From Burkholderiaceae bacterium (GTDB lineage: Bacteria > Pseudomonadota > Gammaproteobacteria > Burkholderiales > Burkholderiaceae_B), in NCBI GenBank assembly GCA_020851995.1, contig JADZBO010000015.1:19103-83102 (forward strand): 64,000 nt of DNA, read 5' to 3'. Below are positions 25,839 to 35,112 of the stretch, piece after piece (positions within the stretch are counted from its first letter, which is position 1; the number at the start of each line of letters is the position of its first letter). Position numbers and translations under genes: made by a program. The notes under the pieces were generated by a model. That model ran no database searches and had not been told where the DNA came from. It worked only from the letters and a program-made list of their open reading frames with translations.

Positions 25839-27113
25839 CTATTGTAGTGGCTGGTCTTGCGCGCTGTCATGCGGCGACAGCACATTTTCGATGGTCGGAG
25901 CATTGTTGCCTTGCACCAATTCGACGATTGCATTCGCCAGACGCGGGTTGTGCTGCAGACCGCAGTGGGACCGATCAATGGCCAGGCGGTCAAACAGCGG
26001 GCCGAATTTCGCGGTACGTACATCGCAAACCATCATCCAGCGGTCGGCACGCGTGGTCTGCGTGGCCGCAATCAGGCCGAGACTGGCAAGCGTATTGAGC
26101 AGTCGCATCAGCGATTCATGCTGAATTTCCGTGCATCCATCAAGCTCGCTGACCGTCAGGCCGGGTGGCTTGTTTTTCCGTGCGTTTTCAAGGGCATCGA
26201 GCAGGGTAATGGCATCAATCAGATCCGATCCCGGTCGGGCCACCGTGTACATCCGATTGCTGCGGATCAGTGGCAAATTCGCGGCCAGCGTCGCACCCAG
26301 CAGCACACCGATCCAGGAAATGTAGATCCAGGCAAGGAATACCGGCACCGCTGCGAAAGTGCCGTAGATAATGGTGTATGTGGGAAATTGGGATATGTAA
26401 AACGCGAAGCCGATTTTCATGGCTTCGAGGATCACCGCGGTCAGCACACCGCCGGCAAAGGCATCGCGCCAGAGCACTTTACAGTTCGGCACGACGACAA
26501 AGATGGCGGTGAAGCCGAGGATCGTCAATGCGAAGGGGACGGCTGATATGCCGAGTTCGTCCAGTACGGGGATCTGCGCGACCATGCCGAGTGACTCGCG
26601 GGCCAGGTGGGTTGACGCCCAGAGGCTTGCGCCCAGCATCACGGGCCCAAGCGACACGACCGCCCAATAGACCAGAATGCGTTGGGAGATCGGACGCTGG
26701 CGCTTCAGGTGCCAGATGTTGTTCAGTGCTGAATCGATCGACATGATGAGCAGCAGCGCGGTGATGACCAGGAAGCCACTGCCGATGGCGGTCAGCCTTG
26801 AGGCCTGATGCGCGAAATCATTGAGATACTGCATGACGGTATCCGACACCGCAGAGGGCATCAGGTTCGTCGCCAGGAAATCCTGCAACGCGTCGCGATA
26901 GTCCTTGAAGAGTGGGAATGCGGTAAAAAGCGACAAGGCGACTGCAAGCAGCGGAACGATCGAAAGCACGGTGGTGAAGGTCAGGCTGGCGGCAACCTCA
27001 ATGATCTGATCCTGGAGGCTGCGCGCAACGGCGAAGCGGGCGATCCTCACCAGCCGTCGCCAGCCACTGACGGGCAGGCGCTCAATTCCGGCCCCGGAGG
27101 TATGGTCATTCAT
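25839..27113 (-). CDS. YihY/UPF0761 family inner-membrane protein
   Basis: A 424-residue protein. Residues about 40-300 are the YihY (Virul_fac_BrkB) membrane domain with six hydrophobic segments and the family motifs AASLTFTTVLSIVPLLAV and YGTFAAVPVFLAWIYISW. The cytoplasmic C-terminal about 130 residues contain a winged-helix-like segment (LTVSELDGCTEIQHESLMRLLNTLASLGLI). The family was once called ribonuclease BN, but that activity belongs to RbnZ/ElaC, so no enzymatic role is claimed. It is divergent from the DUF2069 gene, with 33 bases between the starts. Confidence 0.9.
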   Translation of the reverse strand: MNDHTSGAGIERLPVSGWRRLVRIARFAVARSLQDQIIEVAASLTFTTVLSIVPLLAVALSLFTAFPLFKDYRDALQDFLATNLMPSAVSDTVMQYLNDFAHQASRLTAIGSGFLVITALLLIMSIDSALNNIWHLKRQRPISQRILVYWAVVSLGPVMLGASLWASTHLARESLGMVAQIPVLDELGISAVPFALTILGFTAIFVVVPNCKVLWRDAFAGGVLTAVILEAMKIGFAFYISQFPTYTIIYGTFAAVPVFLAWIYISWIGVLLGATLAANLPLIRSNRMYTVARPGSDLIDAITLLDALENARKNKPPGLTVSELDGCTEIQHESLMRLLNTLASLGLIAATQTTRADRWMMVCDVRTAKFGPLFDRLAIDRSHCGLQHNPRLANAIVELVQGNNAPTIENVLSPHDSAQDQPLQ

Positions 27114-27146
27114 TCGCTGTTCCTGTGTGCAGGCGATAATAGCAGC

Positions 27147-27578
27147 ATGACTTACAAAGATGTAACGAACAGTATTCCATCGTTCGCAGATGCGTCGGAA
27201 GGATCGCTTAGCACAGGTCTCGCCCGTACCGCGCTGGCAAGCCTGCTGGCGCTGATCTTGCTTTGCGTCCTGTGGGAAACCGTCCTGGCGCCGCTTCGGC
27301 CGGGCGGCTCGCTGCTATTGCTCAAGGCCCTGCCGCTGGCATTCGCGGTGCGCGGAGTCGCGCGTCGCAGCCTCTATACGATGCAGTGGGCGTCAATGCT
27401 CGTCCTGCTTTATCTGATGGAGGGCGTGGTGCGGGCGATGTCCGATCCGCCTGGCTTCTCGAGGCCGCTTGCCTGGCTTGAGATTTTGCTGTCGACGGTG
27501 TTTTTTCTGAGTGCAATCCTGTATGTGCGACCTGCAAAGCGCGCGGCGAAGCTTGCTGCGAAACAGGCGGCACAATGA
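27147..27578 (+). CDS. DUF2069 membrane protein
   Basis: A 143-residue membrane protein with four hydrophobic segments. LLLLKALPLAFAVRGVARRSLYTMQWASMLVLLYLMEGVVR in outline and WLEILLSTVFFLSAILYVRPAKR match the DUF2069 family, which has no known function. The start at 27147 is chosen because MTYKDV leads into the soluble N-terminus; further upstream the frame runs antisense into the YihY gene. The stop overlaps the next small ORF as ATGA. Lys/Ala repeats (AAKLAAKQAAQ) form the tail. Confidence 0.82.
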   Translation: MTYKDVTNSIPSFADASEGSLSTGLARTALASLLALILLCVLWETVLAPLRPGGSLLLLKALPLAFAVRGVARRSLYTMQWASMLVLLYLMEGVVRAMSDPPGFSRPLAWLEILLSTVFFLSAILYVRPAKRAAKLAAKQAAQ

Positions 27579-27739
27579 ACCGTATCATGGGTACCGGTGC
27601 AGACGCCGCAACGGCAGCACGCACAACTGCACGCACAACAGGACGCACAACTGCACGCACAACTGCACGGGCAATTGCACGTACGATGGCAGGGCTTGCC
27701 GCTGGCCAAGGCGTGCCCGGACAGGAGGCTTTCCGATGA
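27575..27739 (+). CDS. 54-codon ORF with Ala-Arg-Thr-Thr repeats between DUF2069 and selO
   Basis: An ORF of 54 codons whose ATG overlaps the DUF2069 stop (ATGA) and whose TGA overlaps the selO start (ATGA). It begins MNRIMGTGADAATA and its middle is a four-residue repeat of the type ART-T (encoded by the 12-bp array). It ends [17 protein letters not shown]. The selO ribosome binding site AGGAGG lies inside its last codons. No homologue is recognised. It may be a translational-coupling leader that carries ribosomes through the repeat, or it may be chance; the double overlap favours translation. Confidence 0.45.
   Translation: MNRIMGTGADAATAARTTARTTGRTTARTTARAIARTMAGLAAGQGVPGQEAFR
27617..27688 (+). 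repeat. 12-bp tandem repeat, 6 copies
   Basis: Six consecutive 12-bp units (27617-27688), consensus GCACGCACAACT, the last two diverged. It lies in the gap between the DUF2069 gene and selO, in frame with the 54-codon ORF. Confidence 0.88.
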
Positions 27740-29352
27740 CTGCAGCCAGGCGTCTGGGTGACCTGAGGGTGGCCAACTCGTTCGCCGGCCTCCCGGAGGA
27801 TTTTTATACCCGGCTTGCGACACGCCCCCTGAAGGCACCTCGTGTGCTTCATGCCAACTCTGCGGCGGCCGAACTCATCGGGCTCGATCCTGAGGCATTC
27901 GCCCATCCTGAGTTTCTTGAGGTCGTCAGCGGCACAAGCCCGCTGAGAGGAGGGCAAACGTTAGCGGCGGTCTACAGCGGTCACCAGTTTGGCGTCTGGG
28001 CTGGCCAGCTGGGGGACGGTCGCGCGCATTTGCTCGGTGAAGTCCTCGGGCCCACCGGTGCATGGGAATTGCAACTCAAGGGTGGCGGGATGACGCCTTA
28101 TTCCCGCATGGGCGACGGGCGGGCGGTGCTGCGATCGTCCGTGCGCGAGTATCTGGCCAGCGAGGCCATGCACGGTCTGGGCATCCCGACCACTCGGGCG
28201 CTGGCGCTCGTTTCAGCGGATGATCCTGTGATCCGCGAAACCGTCGAAACCGCTGCGGTGGTGACCCGCATGGCGCCTTCCTTTGTCCGTTTTGGCTCGT
28301 TTGAACACTGGGCTGCCAATCGTCGCCCCGATCATCTGCGCACTTTGGCCGATTATGTCATTGACCGCTTTTACCCTGAATGCCGCGGCGCTTCAGGCGC
28401 CCAACGCCCTTCGCGCCCGAATGGCGGCTCAGGGCCTGAGGGATACAGGGGAACGGAGGGTGCGATACCCGTGCCCGGCTTGGTGAGCGGCGATCCCTAT
28501 GTGAATCTATTACAGGCAGTCACTGAGCGTACCGCCGAACTGATGGCAGCCTGGCAGGTCGTCGGGTTTTGTCATGGCGTCATGAACACGGACAATATGT
28601 CGATCCTTGGACTGACACTTGACTATGGACCCTATGGATTCATGGATGGGTTCGACGCGCGCCATATCTGCAACCATACGGATGTCAACGGCCGCTATGC
28701 GTGGCATGCGCAACCGTCAGTCGCACAGTGGAATCTGCTCCGCCTGGCAAGCAGCCTGCGCGCGCTCGTTGCGGACGATGATGCGTTGCGCGCGGCGCTC
28801 GGGCGATTTGAGCCCGTGCTGCTCGATGGGATGCAACGGCGGATGATGGCTAAACTCGGTTTTGCCGACTGGCGTGCCGGCGATGAGCAACTCGTCGATG
28901 ATCTTTGGCGGTTGATGCATGAGCACCACGCGGATTTCACGCTCACCTTCAGGCAACTCGCCCATGCGCCAGGCCTGACCAATGCAGCCCCGGAGCGTGT
29001 GCTCGAGGATCTGGGGGGCACGGTCGGTCCGACGCTGACACCATTTATAGACCTTTTCACTGACCGGGACGCTGCCGGGGCCTGGCTGACGCGCTATCGC
29101 GAGCGGATCCTGGCCGAAGGGCGGCCCTGGCAGGAACGTATCGACGGTATGCTCGCGGTCAATCCGCTGTATGTCTTGCGCAATTACCTTGCGCAACAGG
29201 CCATCGACGCGGCCAAGTCGGGCGATGTATCGGAAATTGATCGCCTGATGCAGTTGCTTGCGCACCCCTGCAAGGCGCAACCTGGCATGGAACGCTACGC
29301 CGCGCAACCGCCTGCCTGGGCAAATGGGATCGAGGTCAGCTGTTCGTCCTGA
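27736..29352 (+). CDS. selO: SelO protein adenylyltransferase (YdiU)
   Basis: A 538-residue pseudokinase-fold AMPylase. It transfers AMP to protein hydroxyls in redox homeostasis. Motifs are [50 protein letters not shown] and [14 protein letters not shown] (catalytic loop and metal Asn), then YGPYGFMD. The ATG at 27736 has an AGGAGG 8 bases upstream and fits the family N-terminus. The frame is open back to 27511 but would include the repeat array read as a different peptide, so that is rejected. A Gly/Pro/Arg-rich insertion lies at about 217-252, between FYPEC and DPYVNLL. Unlike eukaryotic SelO it ends in ...CSS without selenocysteine, as usual in bacteria. Confidence 0.94.
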   Translation: MTAARRLGDLRVANSFAGLPEDFYTRLATRPLKAPRVLHANSAAAELIGLDPEAFAHPEFLEVVSGTSPLRGGQTLAAVYSGHQFGVWAGQLGDGRAHLLGEVLGPTGAWELQLKGGGMTPYSRMGDGRAVLRSSVREYLASEAMHGLGIPTTRALALVSADDPVIRETVETAAVVTRMAPSFVRFGSFEHWAANRRPDHLRTLADYVIDRFYPECRGASGAQRPSRPNGGSGPEGYRGTEGAIPVPGLVSGDPYVNLLQAVTERTAELMAAWQVVGFCHGVMNTDNMSILGLTLDYGPYGFMDGFDARHICNHTDVNGRYAWHAQPSVAQWNLLRLASSLRALVADDDALRAALGRFEPVLLDGMQRRMMAKLGFADWRAGDEQLVDDLWRLMHEHHADFTLTFRQLAHAPGLTNAAPERVLEDLGGTVGPTLTPFIDLFTDRDAAGAWLTRYRERILAEGRPWQERIDGMLAVNPLYVLRNYLAQQAIDAAKSGDVSEIDRLMQLLAHPCKAQPGMERYAAQPPAWANGIEVSCSS

Positions 29353-29444
29353 CAGGCCTTGATCCGGTTTGGTCCGCGGATGAGTGTGCCCCGTGTCCGG
29401 AATGCGATAATGGCGCACCGACCGCTCTGCAAGCTCAAAACACC

Positions 29445-30521
29445 ATGTCTGGCAATACTCTCGGCACACTCTTTTGCGTCACCAATTTCGGCGAATCCCA
29501 CGGGCCGGCGATCGGCTGCGTGATTGATGGCTGCCCCCCCGGCTTGCCGCTGACCGAAGCGGATATTCAGGGTGATCTGGATCGCCGCCGCCCGGGCACA
29601 TCGCGCCACGTCACGCAGCGCCAGGAAACCGATCAGGTTGAAATCCTTTCCGGTGTCTATGAGGGCAAGACAACAGGTACGCCGATTGCGCTCCTGATTC
29701 GTAATGTGGATCAGCGCAGCAAGGACTACAGCGAGATCGCCCGAACGTTTCGCCCCGGTCATGCGGACTTCACCTATTACAGTAAATTTGGCCTGCGTGA
29801 TCCGCGTGGTGGCGGGCGGTCTTCCGCGCGCCTGACCGCGCCGACGGTTGCAGCGGGGGCCGTCGCCCGTCAATGGCTCGCTGCGCAATATGGCGTGGTG
29901 ATCCGCGGTTACATGAGCCAACTGGGGCCTATCCCGATGCCGTTCTCCAGTTGGGAGCACGTCAGCACCAACCCGTTTTTCAGCGCCAACGCGGATGTCG
30001 TACCCGAGCTTGAGGCGTACATGGACCAGTTGCGTCGGGATGGCGACTCGGTCGGTGCGCGCATCGAGGTGGTCGCCGAACACCTGCCTGCGGGTTGGGG
30101 CGAACCCATCTACGATCGCCTCGACGCCGATATTGCCCACGCCATGATGGGTCTGAATGCGGTCAAGGGCGTGGAAATCGGCGCCGGGTTCCATAGCGTG
30201 ACCCAGCGCGGATCCGAGCACGGTGACGAGATCACGCCGGCAGGCTTCGTCGGCAATAATTCCGGCGGCGTGCTTGGCGGGATATCCACCGGCCAGCCGA
30301 TCACGGTGAGCCTCGCGATCAAGCCCACGTCCAGTATCCGTATCGAGCGTCGTTCGGTTGATGTCGAAGGCAAGCCGCTGTTGGTACAGACGTTGGGCCG
30401 GCACGACCCGTGCGTGGGCATTCGTGCCACGCCGATTGCCGAGGCTCTGCTGGCAATCGTTCTGGCCGATCATGCACTGCGTCACCGAGCCCAATGTGGC
30501 GAACCGGTCAAGCGCGTCTAG
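29445..30521 (+). CDS. aroC: chorismate synthase
   Basis: A 358-residue FMN-dependent enzyme that converts 5-enolpyruvylshikimate-3-phosphate to chorismate. Diagnostic motifs are [20 protein letters not shown] (about 10-29), [31 protein letters not shown] and [15 protein letters not shown]. Length matches the bacterial form. It lies between selO and leuC on the same strand. No terminator is obvious in the 110 bases after it. Confidence 0.97.
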   Translation: MSGNTLGTLFCVTNFGESHGPAIGCVIDGCPPGLPLTEADIQGDLDRRRPGTSRHVTQRQETDQVEILSGVYEGKTTGTPIALLIRNVDQRSKDYSEIARTFRPGHADFTYYSKFGLRDPRGGGRSSARLTAPTVAAGAVARQWLAAQYGVVIRGYMSQLGPIPMPFSSWEHVSTNPFFSANADVVPELEAYMDQLRRDGDSVGARIEVVAEHLPAGWGEPIYDRLDADIAHAMMGLNAVKGVEIGAGFHSVTQRGSEHGDEITPAGFVGNNSGGVLGGISTGQPITVSLAIKPTSSIRIERRSVDVEGKPLLVQTLGRHDPCVGIRATPIAEALLAIVLADHALRHRAQCGEPVKRV

Positions 30522-30634
30522 GCACCGCGCGCGCTATGGCATAATTGTTGGTTCTTCCCATAAGACGCGGGTTCTGGCGCGATTCTGACGCTCGGGTTCC
30601 GTGTCGACCGACACTTCGAGACAAACGCCGCGCC

Positions 30635-32038
30635 ATGAATAAAACCCTATACGACAAGCTTTGGGATGCCCATGTGGTTCGCCAGGAACCCGACGGCACC
30701 GCGATTCTTTATATCGACCGGCACTTGCTGCACGAAGTGACCAGTCCGCAGGCTTTTGAAGGGCTTGAACTGGCCGGGCGCAAGCTCTGGAGGCTGAACG
30801 CCAACCTCGCGGTCGCCGATCACAACGTCCCTACGATTGACCGTAGCGAAGGCATTTCGGATCCGGTCTCAAAGCTGCAGGTCGATACACTGGATGCCAA
30901 TTGCGCAAAGCATGGCGTGACCGAATTCCGCATGAATGATTTGCGCCAGGGCATCGTTCACGTCATCGGGCCGGAGCAAGGCGCCACCTTGCCCGGGATG
31001 ACGGTGGTTTGCGGTGATTCGCATACTTCCACACATGGCGCGGTCGGTGCGCTGGCATTTGGAATCGGTACTTCCGAAGTCGAGCACGTCATGGCCACGC
31101 AGACGCTGCAGGCCAAGAAAAACAAGAATATGCTGGTCCGTGTCGAGGGCCCGTTGCCTGCGGGCTGTACGGCCAAGGATGTGATCCTGCACGTGATCGG
31201 TGTGATTGGCACCGCGGGTGGCACAGGCCACGCAATCGAGTTTGCCGGCAGCACCATCCGCGGGCTTTCGCTGGAAGGTCGCATGACGCTGTGCAACATG
31301 TCGATCGAGGCCGGGGCACGCTCGGGCATGGTCGCGGTGGATGACAAGACCATCGAGTACTTCCGCGGTCGTCCCTTTGCGCCGACCGGTGCGCTGTGGG
31401 ATTCCGCCGTCGCTTACTGGAAGACGTTGCACTCTGATGAAGGCGCGCACTTCGATCGTGTCGTTGAGATTGACGCCCGGCAGATTGCGCCCCAGGTGAC
31501 TTGGGGTACATCGCCCGAGATGGTGCTCGCCGTGACCGAACGCGTGCCGGATCCCGATCGGGAAAAGGATCCTGTGCGGCGCAGCGGCATGGAGCGCGCG
31601 CTTGAGTACATGGGCCTGAAGCCGAATACGCCTCTGGTTGATATCAAGGTAGACCGGGTATTCATTGGCTCCTGCACCAACTCCCGCATCGAAGATCTGC
31701 GCGCCGCGGCTGCGGTCGCACGTGGCAAGCGGGTTGCCAGCAATGTGCGACAGGCACTGGTCGTGGCCGGCTCTGGTCTCGTCAAGCAGCAGGCCGAGCG
31801 GGAAGGCCTGGACAAGATTTTCATCGACGCGGGTTTCGAATGGCGCGAACCGGGCTGTTCCATGTGTCTGGCCATGAACGCTGACCGGATCGAACCCGGT
31901 GAACGTTGCGCCTCGACCTCGAACCGCAACTTTGAGGGACGCCAGGGGCAGGGTGGCCGCACCCACCTGGTCAGCCCCGCGATGGCTGCTGCAGCAGCAG
32001 TTGCAGGCCATTTTGTCGACGTACGCAACTTCCGGTAA
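30635..32038 (+). CDS. leuC: 3-isopropylmalate dehydratase large subunit
   Basis: 467 residues, an aconitase-family [4Fe-4S] enzyme. The cluster cysteines are visible in [11 protein letters not shown] and [37 protein letters not shown] in outline is the family signature. It isomerises 2-isopropylmalate in leucine synthesis together with LeuD, six bases downstream. Start at 30635 ([15 protein letters not shown]) is the family start. The upstream in-frame ATG at 30545 is rejected as an unlikely extension. A CATAAT at 30539 could be a -10 element for the leu genes. Confidence 0.97.
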   Translation: MNKTLYDKLWDAHVVRQEPDGTAILYIDRHLLHEVTSPQAFEGLELAGRKLWRLNANLAVADHNVPTIDRSEGISDPVSKLQVDTLDANCAKHGVTEFRMNDLRQGIVHVIGPEQGATLPGMTVVCGDSHTSTHGAVGALAFGIGTSEVEHVMATQTLQAKKNKNMLVRVEGPLPAGCTAKDVILHVIGVIGTAGGTGHAIEFAGSTIRGLSLEGRMTLCNMSIEAGARSGMVAVDDKTIEYFRGRPFAPTGALWDSAVAYWKTLHSDEGAHFDRVVEIDARQIAPQVTWGTSPEMVLAVTERVPDPDREKDPVRRSGMERALEYMGLKPNTPLVDIKVDRVFIGSCTNSRIEDLRAAAAVARGKRVASNVRQALVVAGSGLVKQQAEREGLDKIFIDAGFEWREPGCSMCLAMNADRIEPGERCASTSNRNFEGRQGQGGRTHLVSPAMAAAAAVAGHFVDVRNFR

Positions 32039-32044
32039 GAGATC

Positions 32045-32701
32045 ATGGATAAATTCATTACGCACCAGGGCCTGGTCGCCCCGCTTGACCGCGAGAACGT
32101 TGACACGGATCTCATTATCCCCAAGCAGTTCCTGAAGTCGATCGCTCGTACCGGGTTCGGACCGAATCTGTTCGACGAATTGCGCTATCTGGATCACGGT
32201 GAGCCTGGCATGGACAATTCCAAGCGCCCCCTGAATCCGGACTTCGTCCTCAACCAGCCGCGTTATCAGGGCGCTTCGATTCTTGTGTCGCGCAAGAATT
32301 TCGGTTGCGGCTCAAGCCGTGAGCACGCACCCTGGGCGCTGGCACAGTACGGGTTTCGTGCTGTGATCGCACCTTCGTTTGCGGACATCTTCTTTAACAA
32401 CAGCTTCAAGACGGGCTTTTTACCGATTGCCCTGACCGAACTGGAAGTCGCTCGCATCATGGACGAGGTCAAAAGCTTTTCCGGATACAAGCTGACGATC
32501 GATCTGGAACGTCAGGTGGTGGTGGCGCCGGACGGTCGCGAGATGCATTTCGACATTGATGCGCACCGCAAATATTGCCTGGTGAACGGACTCGATGAAA
32601 TCGGTCTGACCTTGCGTCATGCCGACGAAATCCGCGCTTTCGAGGCTGAACGCCTGGCCCGCCACGCCTGGCTGGATGTGCGTCCGATCGTTTCACGCTA
32701 A
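32045..32701 (+). CDS. leuD: 3-isopropylmalate dehydratase small subunit
   Basis: 218 residues. [20 protein letters not shown] and [14 protein letters not shown] are signature segments of LeuD. It forms the heterodimer with LeuC. It is followed by a strong intrinsic terminator-like hairpin before leuB, so leuCD and leuB may be separately controlled. Confidence 0.97.
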   Translation: MDKFITHQGLVAPLDRENVDTDLIIPKQFLKSIARTGFGPNLFDELRYLDHGEPGMDNSKRPLNPDFVLNQPRYQGASILVSRKNFGCGSSREHAPWALAQYGFRAVIAPSFADIFFNNSFKTGFLPIALTELEVARIMDEVKSFSGYKLTIDLERQVVVAPDGREMHFDIDAHRKYCLVNGLDEIGLTLRHADEIRAFEAERLARHAWLDVRPIVSR

Positions 32702-32711
32702 AGCCTGCGAG

Positions 32712-32733
32712 GGGCCGGCTTGCCGGCCCTTTT
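32712..32733 (+). terminator. intrinsic terminator between leuD and leuB
   Basis: Perfect 7-bp GC stem GGGCCGG / CCGGCCC with loop CTTG, followed by TTTT, 11 bases after the leuD stop. leuB, 74 bases further, would then need its own promoter or readthrough. Confidence 0.8.
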
Positions 32734-32806
32734 CGCCTGAACAGTGTCTGCCCGTGCCCTCATTGCGCAGGGCTGACCATTCACCTTTGAAGGATCGCAT
32801 CCGATC

Positions 32807-33883
32807 ATGACGCAGAAAATTGCAGTGCTTCCCGGCGATGGCATCGGGCCCGAAATCATTGAGCAAGCGGTTCGCGTGCTGCGTGCGCTGAAGCTTCCGC
32901 TCGAGATCGAGCAGGCTCCCGTGGGCGGTGCTGCCTACGACTTGCACGGGCATCCTCTGCCGCCAGCTACGCTGGAATTAGCTAAAAATTCGAGTGCTGT
33001 ACTTTTTGGCGCTGTAGGCGACTGGAAATACGACAAGCTGCCGCGCGAGCACCGACCCGAGCAGGCAATTCTCGGTTTGCGCAAATCGCTGGGGCTGTTT
33101 GCGAACCTGCGTCCGGCGATCCTTTATCCCGAACTCGCCAACGCGTCTTCACTCAAACCGGAAGTGGTTTCGGGTCTGGATATCCTGATTTTGCGCGAGT
33201 TGACCGGTGATATCTATTTCGGCACGCCGCGTGGCGTGCGCGAAGCGCCAGATGGTCCTTTCAAGGGTCAGCGCGAGGGGTTCGACACGATGCGTTATGC
33301 CGAACCGGAAATCCGTCGCATCGCGCATATTGGGTTCCAGGCGGCGCAAAAGCGCAGCCGCAAACTGTGTAGTGTCGACAAGGCCAACGTGCTGGAGACT
33401 TCCCAGCTCTGGCGCGACATTGTGATCGACGTCGCTAAAGACTACCCTGACGTCGCGTTATCGCACATGTATGTTGACAATGCCGCCATGCAACTCGTGC
33501 GCGCACCGCGCGAGTTTGACGTGATCGTCACCGGTAACCTGTTTGGCGATATCCTTTCGGATGAAGCCGCCATGCTGACGGGGTCGATCGGGATGTTGCC
33601 TTCGGCGTCGCTGAATGAATCAGGCCAGGGCCTCTACGAGCCGAGTCATGGCTCCGCACCGGATATCGCGGGCAAAGGAGTTGCCAATCCGCTCGCCACG
33701 ATCCTCTCGGCAGCGATGATGCTGCGCTATTCGCTCAGCAACGCCGTTTGCGCCGACCGGATCGAGAAGGCTGTGCGCACGGTGCTCCAGCAGGGCCTGC
33801 GAACCGGGGATATCTACGAGGCGGGTACTACGCGGGTGGGTACAGCGGAAATGGGTGATGCTGTGCTCAAGGCGTTAAACTGA
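32807..33883 (+). CDS. leuB: 3-isopropylmalate dehydrogenase
   Basis: 358 residues, NAD-dependent beta-decarboxylating dehydrogenase. [20 protein letters not shown] is the N-terminal signature. [26 protein letters not shown] and the NAD-binding [19 protein letters not shown] are visible in order. It converts 3-isopropylmalate to 2-oxoisocaproate in leucine synthesis. It is followed after 68 bases by asd. Confidence 0.97.
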   Translation: MTQKIAVLPGDGIGPEIIEQAVRVLRALKLPLEIEQAPVGGAAYDLHGHPLPPATLELAKNSSAVLFGAVGDWKYDKLPREHRPEQAILGLRKSLGLFANLRPAILYPELANASSLKPEVVSGLDILILRELTGDIYFGTPRGVREAPDGPFKGQREGFDTMRYAEPEIRRIAHIGFQAAQKRSRKLCSVDKANVLETSQLWRDIVIDVAKDYPDVALSHMYVDNAAMQLVRAPREFDVIVTGNLFGDILSDEAAMLTGSIGMLPSASLNESGQGLYEPSHGSAPDIAGKGVANPLATILSAAMMLRYSLSNAVCADRIEKAVRTVLQQGLRTGDIYEAGTTRVGTAEMGDAVLKALN

Positions 33884-33951
33884 AACACGGTTGATATCAG
33901 GCAACCTCAGGATTTTTAAGAATTTTTTTGTTTATTTACTGGTGATGTGAC

Positions 33952-35079
33952 ATGAAGCAATCTGTCGGCTTGATTGGCTGGCGCGGGATGGTTGGCTCGG
34001 TATTGATGCAGCGCATGCGCGACGAAGGCGATTTCGCGCTGATCAATCCGGTCCTGTTCTCGACGAGCAATGCGGGCGCGCGGGCGCCGGAATGGGCTGG
34101 CGCAGGTGCGCTCCAGGACGCGTTTGATATCGATGCGCTCAAGAAGCTTCCCATCATCGTGACAGCGCAGGGCGGCGACTACACGTCTGCGGTGTATCCC
34201 AAACTGCGCGCAGCCGGCTGGCAAGGCATGTGGATTGATGCCGCCAGCACACTGCGGATGAAAGACAACGCGATCATCGTGCTTGATCCGGTCAATCGTC
34301 CGGTGATCGATGCGGCGCTCAAGCGTGGCGTCAAGGACTTCATCGGCGGAAACTGCACGGTCAGTTGCATGCTGATGGGCCTGGCCGGTCTGTTCAACCA
34401 GGACTTGATTGAATGGATGACCAGCATGACCTATCAGGCTGCTTCGGGTGGCGGCGCGCAACACATGCGCGAACTGCTGAACCAGTTTGGCCTGATCAAC
34501 GCGGCTGTCAGGGCGGGGCTCGACGATCCGGCATCGGCAATTCTCGAGATCGACCGCGGCGTGCTCCAGATTCAGCAAGGCGGGCAGTTGCCGACCGAGC
34601 AATTCGGTGTGCCGCTCGCGGGTAATCTGATTCCCTGGATTGACAAGGATCTGGGCAACGGGATGTCGCGCGAAGAATGGAAGGGCGAAGCCGAAACCAA
34701 CAAAATCCTGGGTCGCGGCGAGGCGTTTGGCACCCGGCCCACGCCCGTGGATGGCCTTTGCGTGCGCATCGGTGCGATGCGCTGCCACAGCCAGGCCCTC
34801 ACAATCAAGCTCAAGCGCGATGTGCCCATGGACGAGATCACCGATATCCTCCGCCAGGGAACTGACTGGGCGAAGGTTGTCCCGAACAATAAGGAAGACA
34901 CCCTCAAGGCGCTGACGCCGGTTGCGGTGACAGGCACGCTGGATATTCCGGTTGGTCGCCTGCGCAAGCTTTCAATGGGTTCCGAATACCTTGGTGCATT
35001 CACGGTTGGCGATCAGTTGCTGTGGGGCGCGGCCGAACCGCTGCGTCGCATGCTGCGCATTGCGCTGGGCGAGCTTTAA
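33952..35079 (+). CDS. asd: aspartate-semialdehyde dehydrogenase
   Basis: 375 residues, NADPH-dependent enzyme of the aspartate pathway (lysine, threonine, methionine, diaminopimelate). It starts [22 protein letters not shown]. The active-site Cys lies in [12 protein letters not shown] (about 133-144). [13 protein letters not shown] and the terminal [15 protein letters not shown] agree with the gamma/beta-proteobacterial form. The leader contains a run of A/T (TTTAAGAATTTTTTTG) that could be part of a terminator or promoter, but no stem supports a terminator. Confidence 0.97.
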   Translation: MKQSVGLIGWRGMVGSVLMQRMRDEGDFALINPVLFSTSNAGARAPEWAGAGALQDAFDIDALKKLPIIVTAQGGDYTSAVYPKLRAAGWQGMWIDAASTLRMKDNAIIVLDPVNRPVIDAALKRGVKDFIGGNCTVSCMLMGLAGLFNQDLIEWMTSMTYQAASGGGAQHMRELLNQFGLINAAVRAGLDDPASAILEIDRGVLQIQQGGQLPTEQFGVPLAGNLIPWIDKDLGNGMSREEWKGEAETNKILGRGEAFGTRPTPVDGLCVRIGAMRCHSQALTIKLKRDVPMDEITDILRQGTDWAKVVPNNKEDTLKALTPVAVTGTLDIPVGRLRKLSMGSEYLGAFTVGDQLLWGAAEPLRRMLRIALGEL

Positions 35080-35112
35080 AGCGCTCGCGCGCGATCGCGG
35101 GGATTTGCGTTG

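Noticed and set aside
27511..27735. N-terminal extension of SelO with Thr-His-Asn-Cys repeats
   Set aside because: It is an out-of-frame reading of the DUF2069 gene and the 12-bp array. The AGGAGG and family alignment point to 27736.
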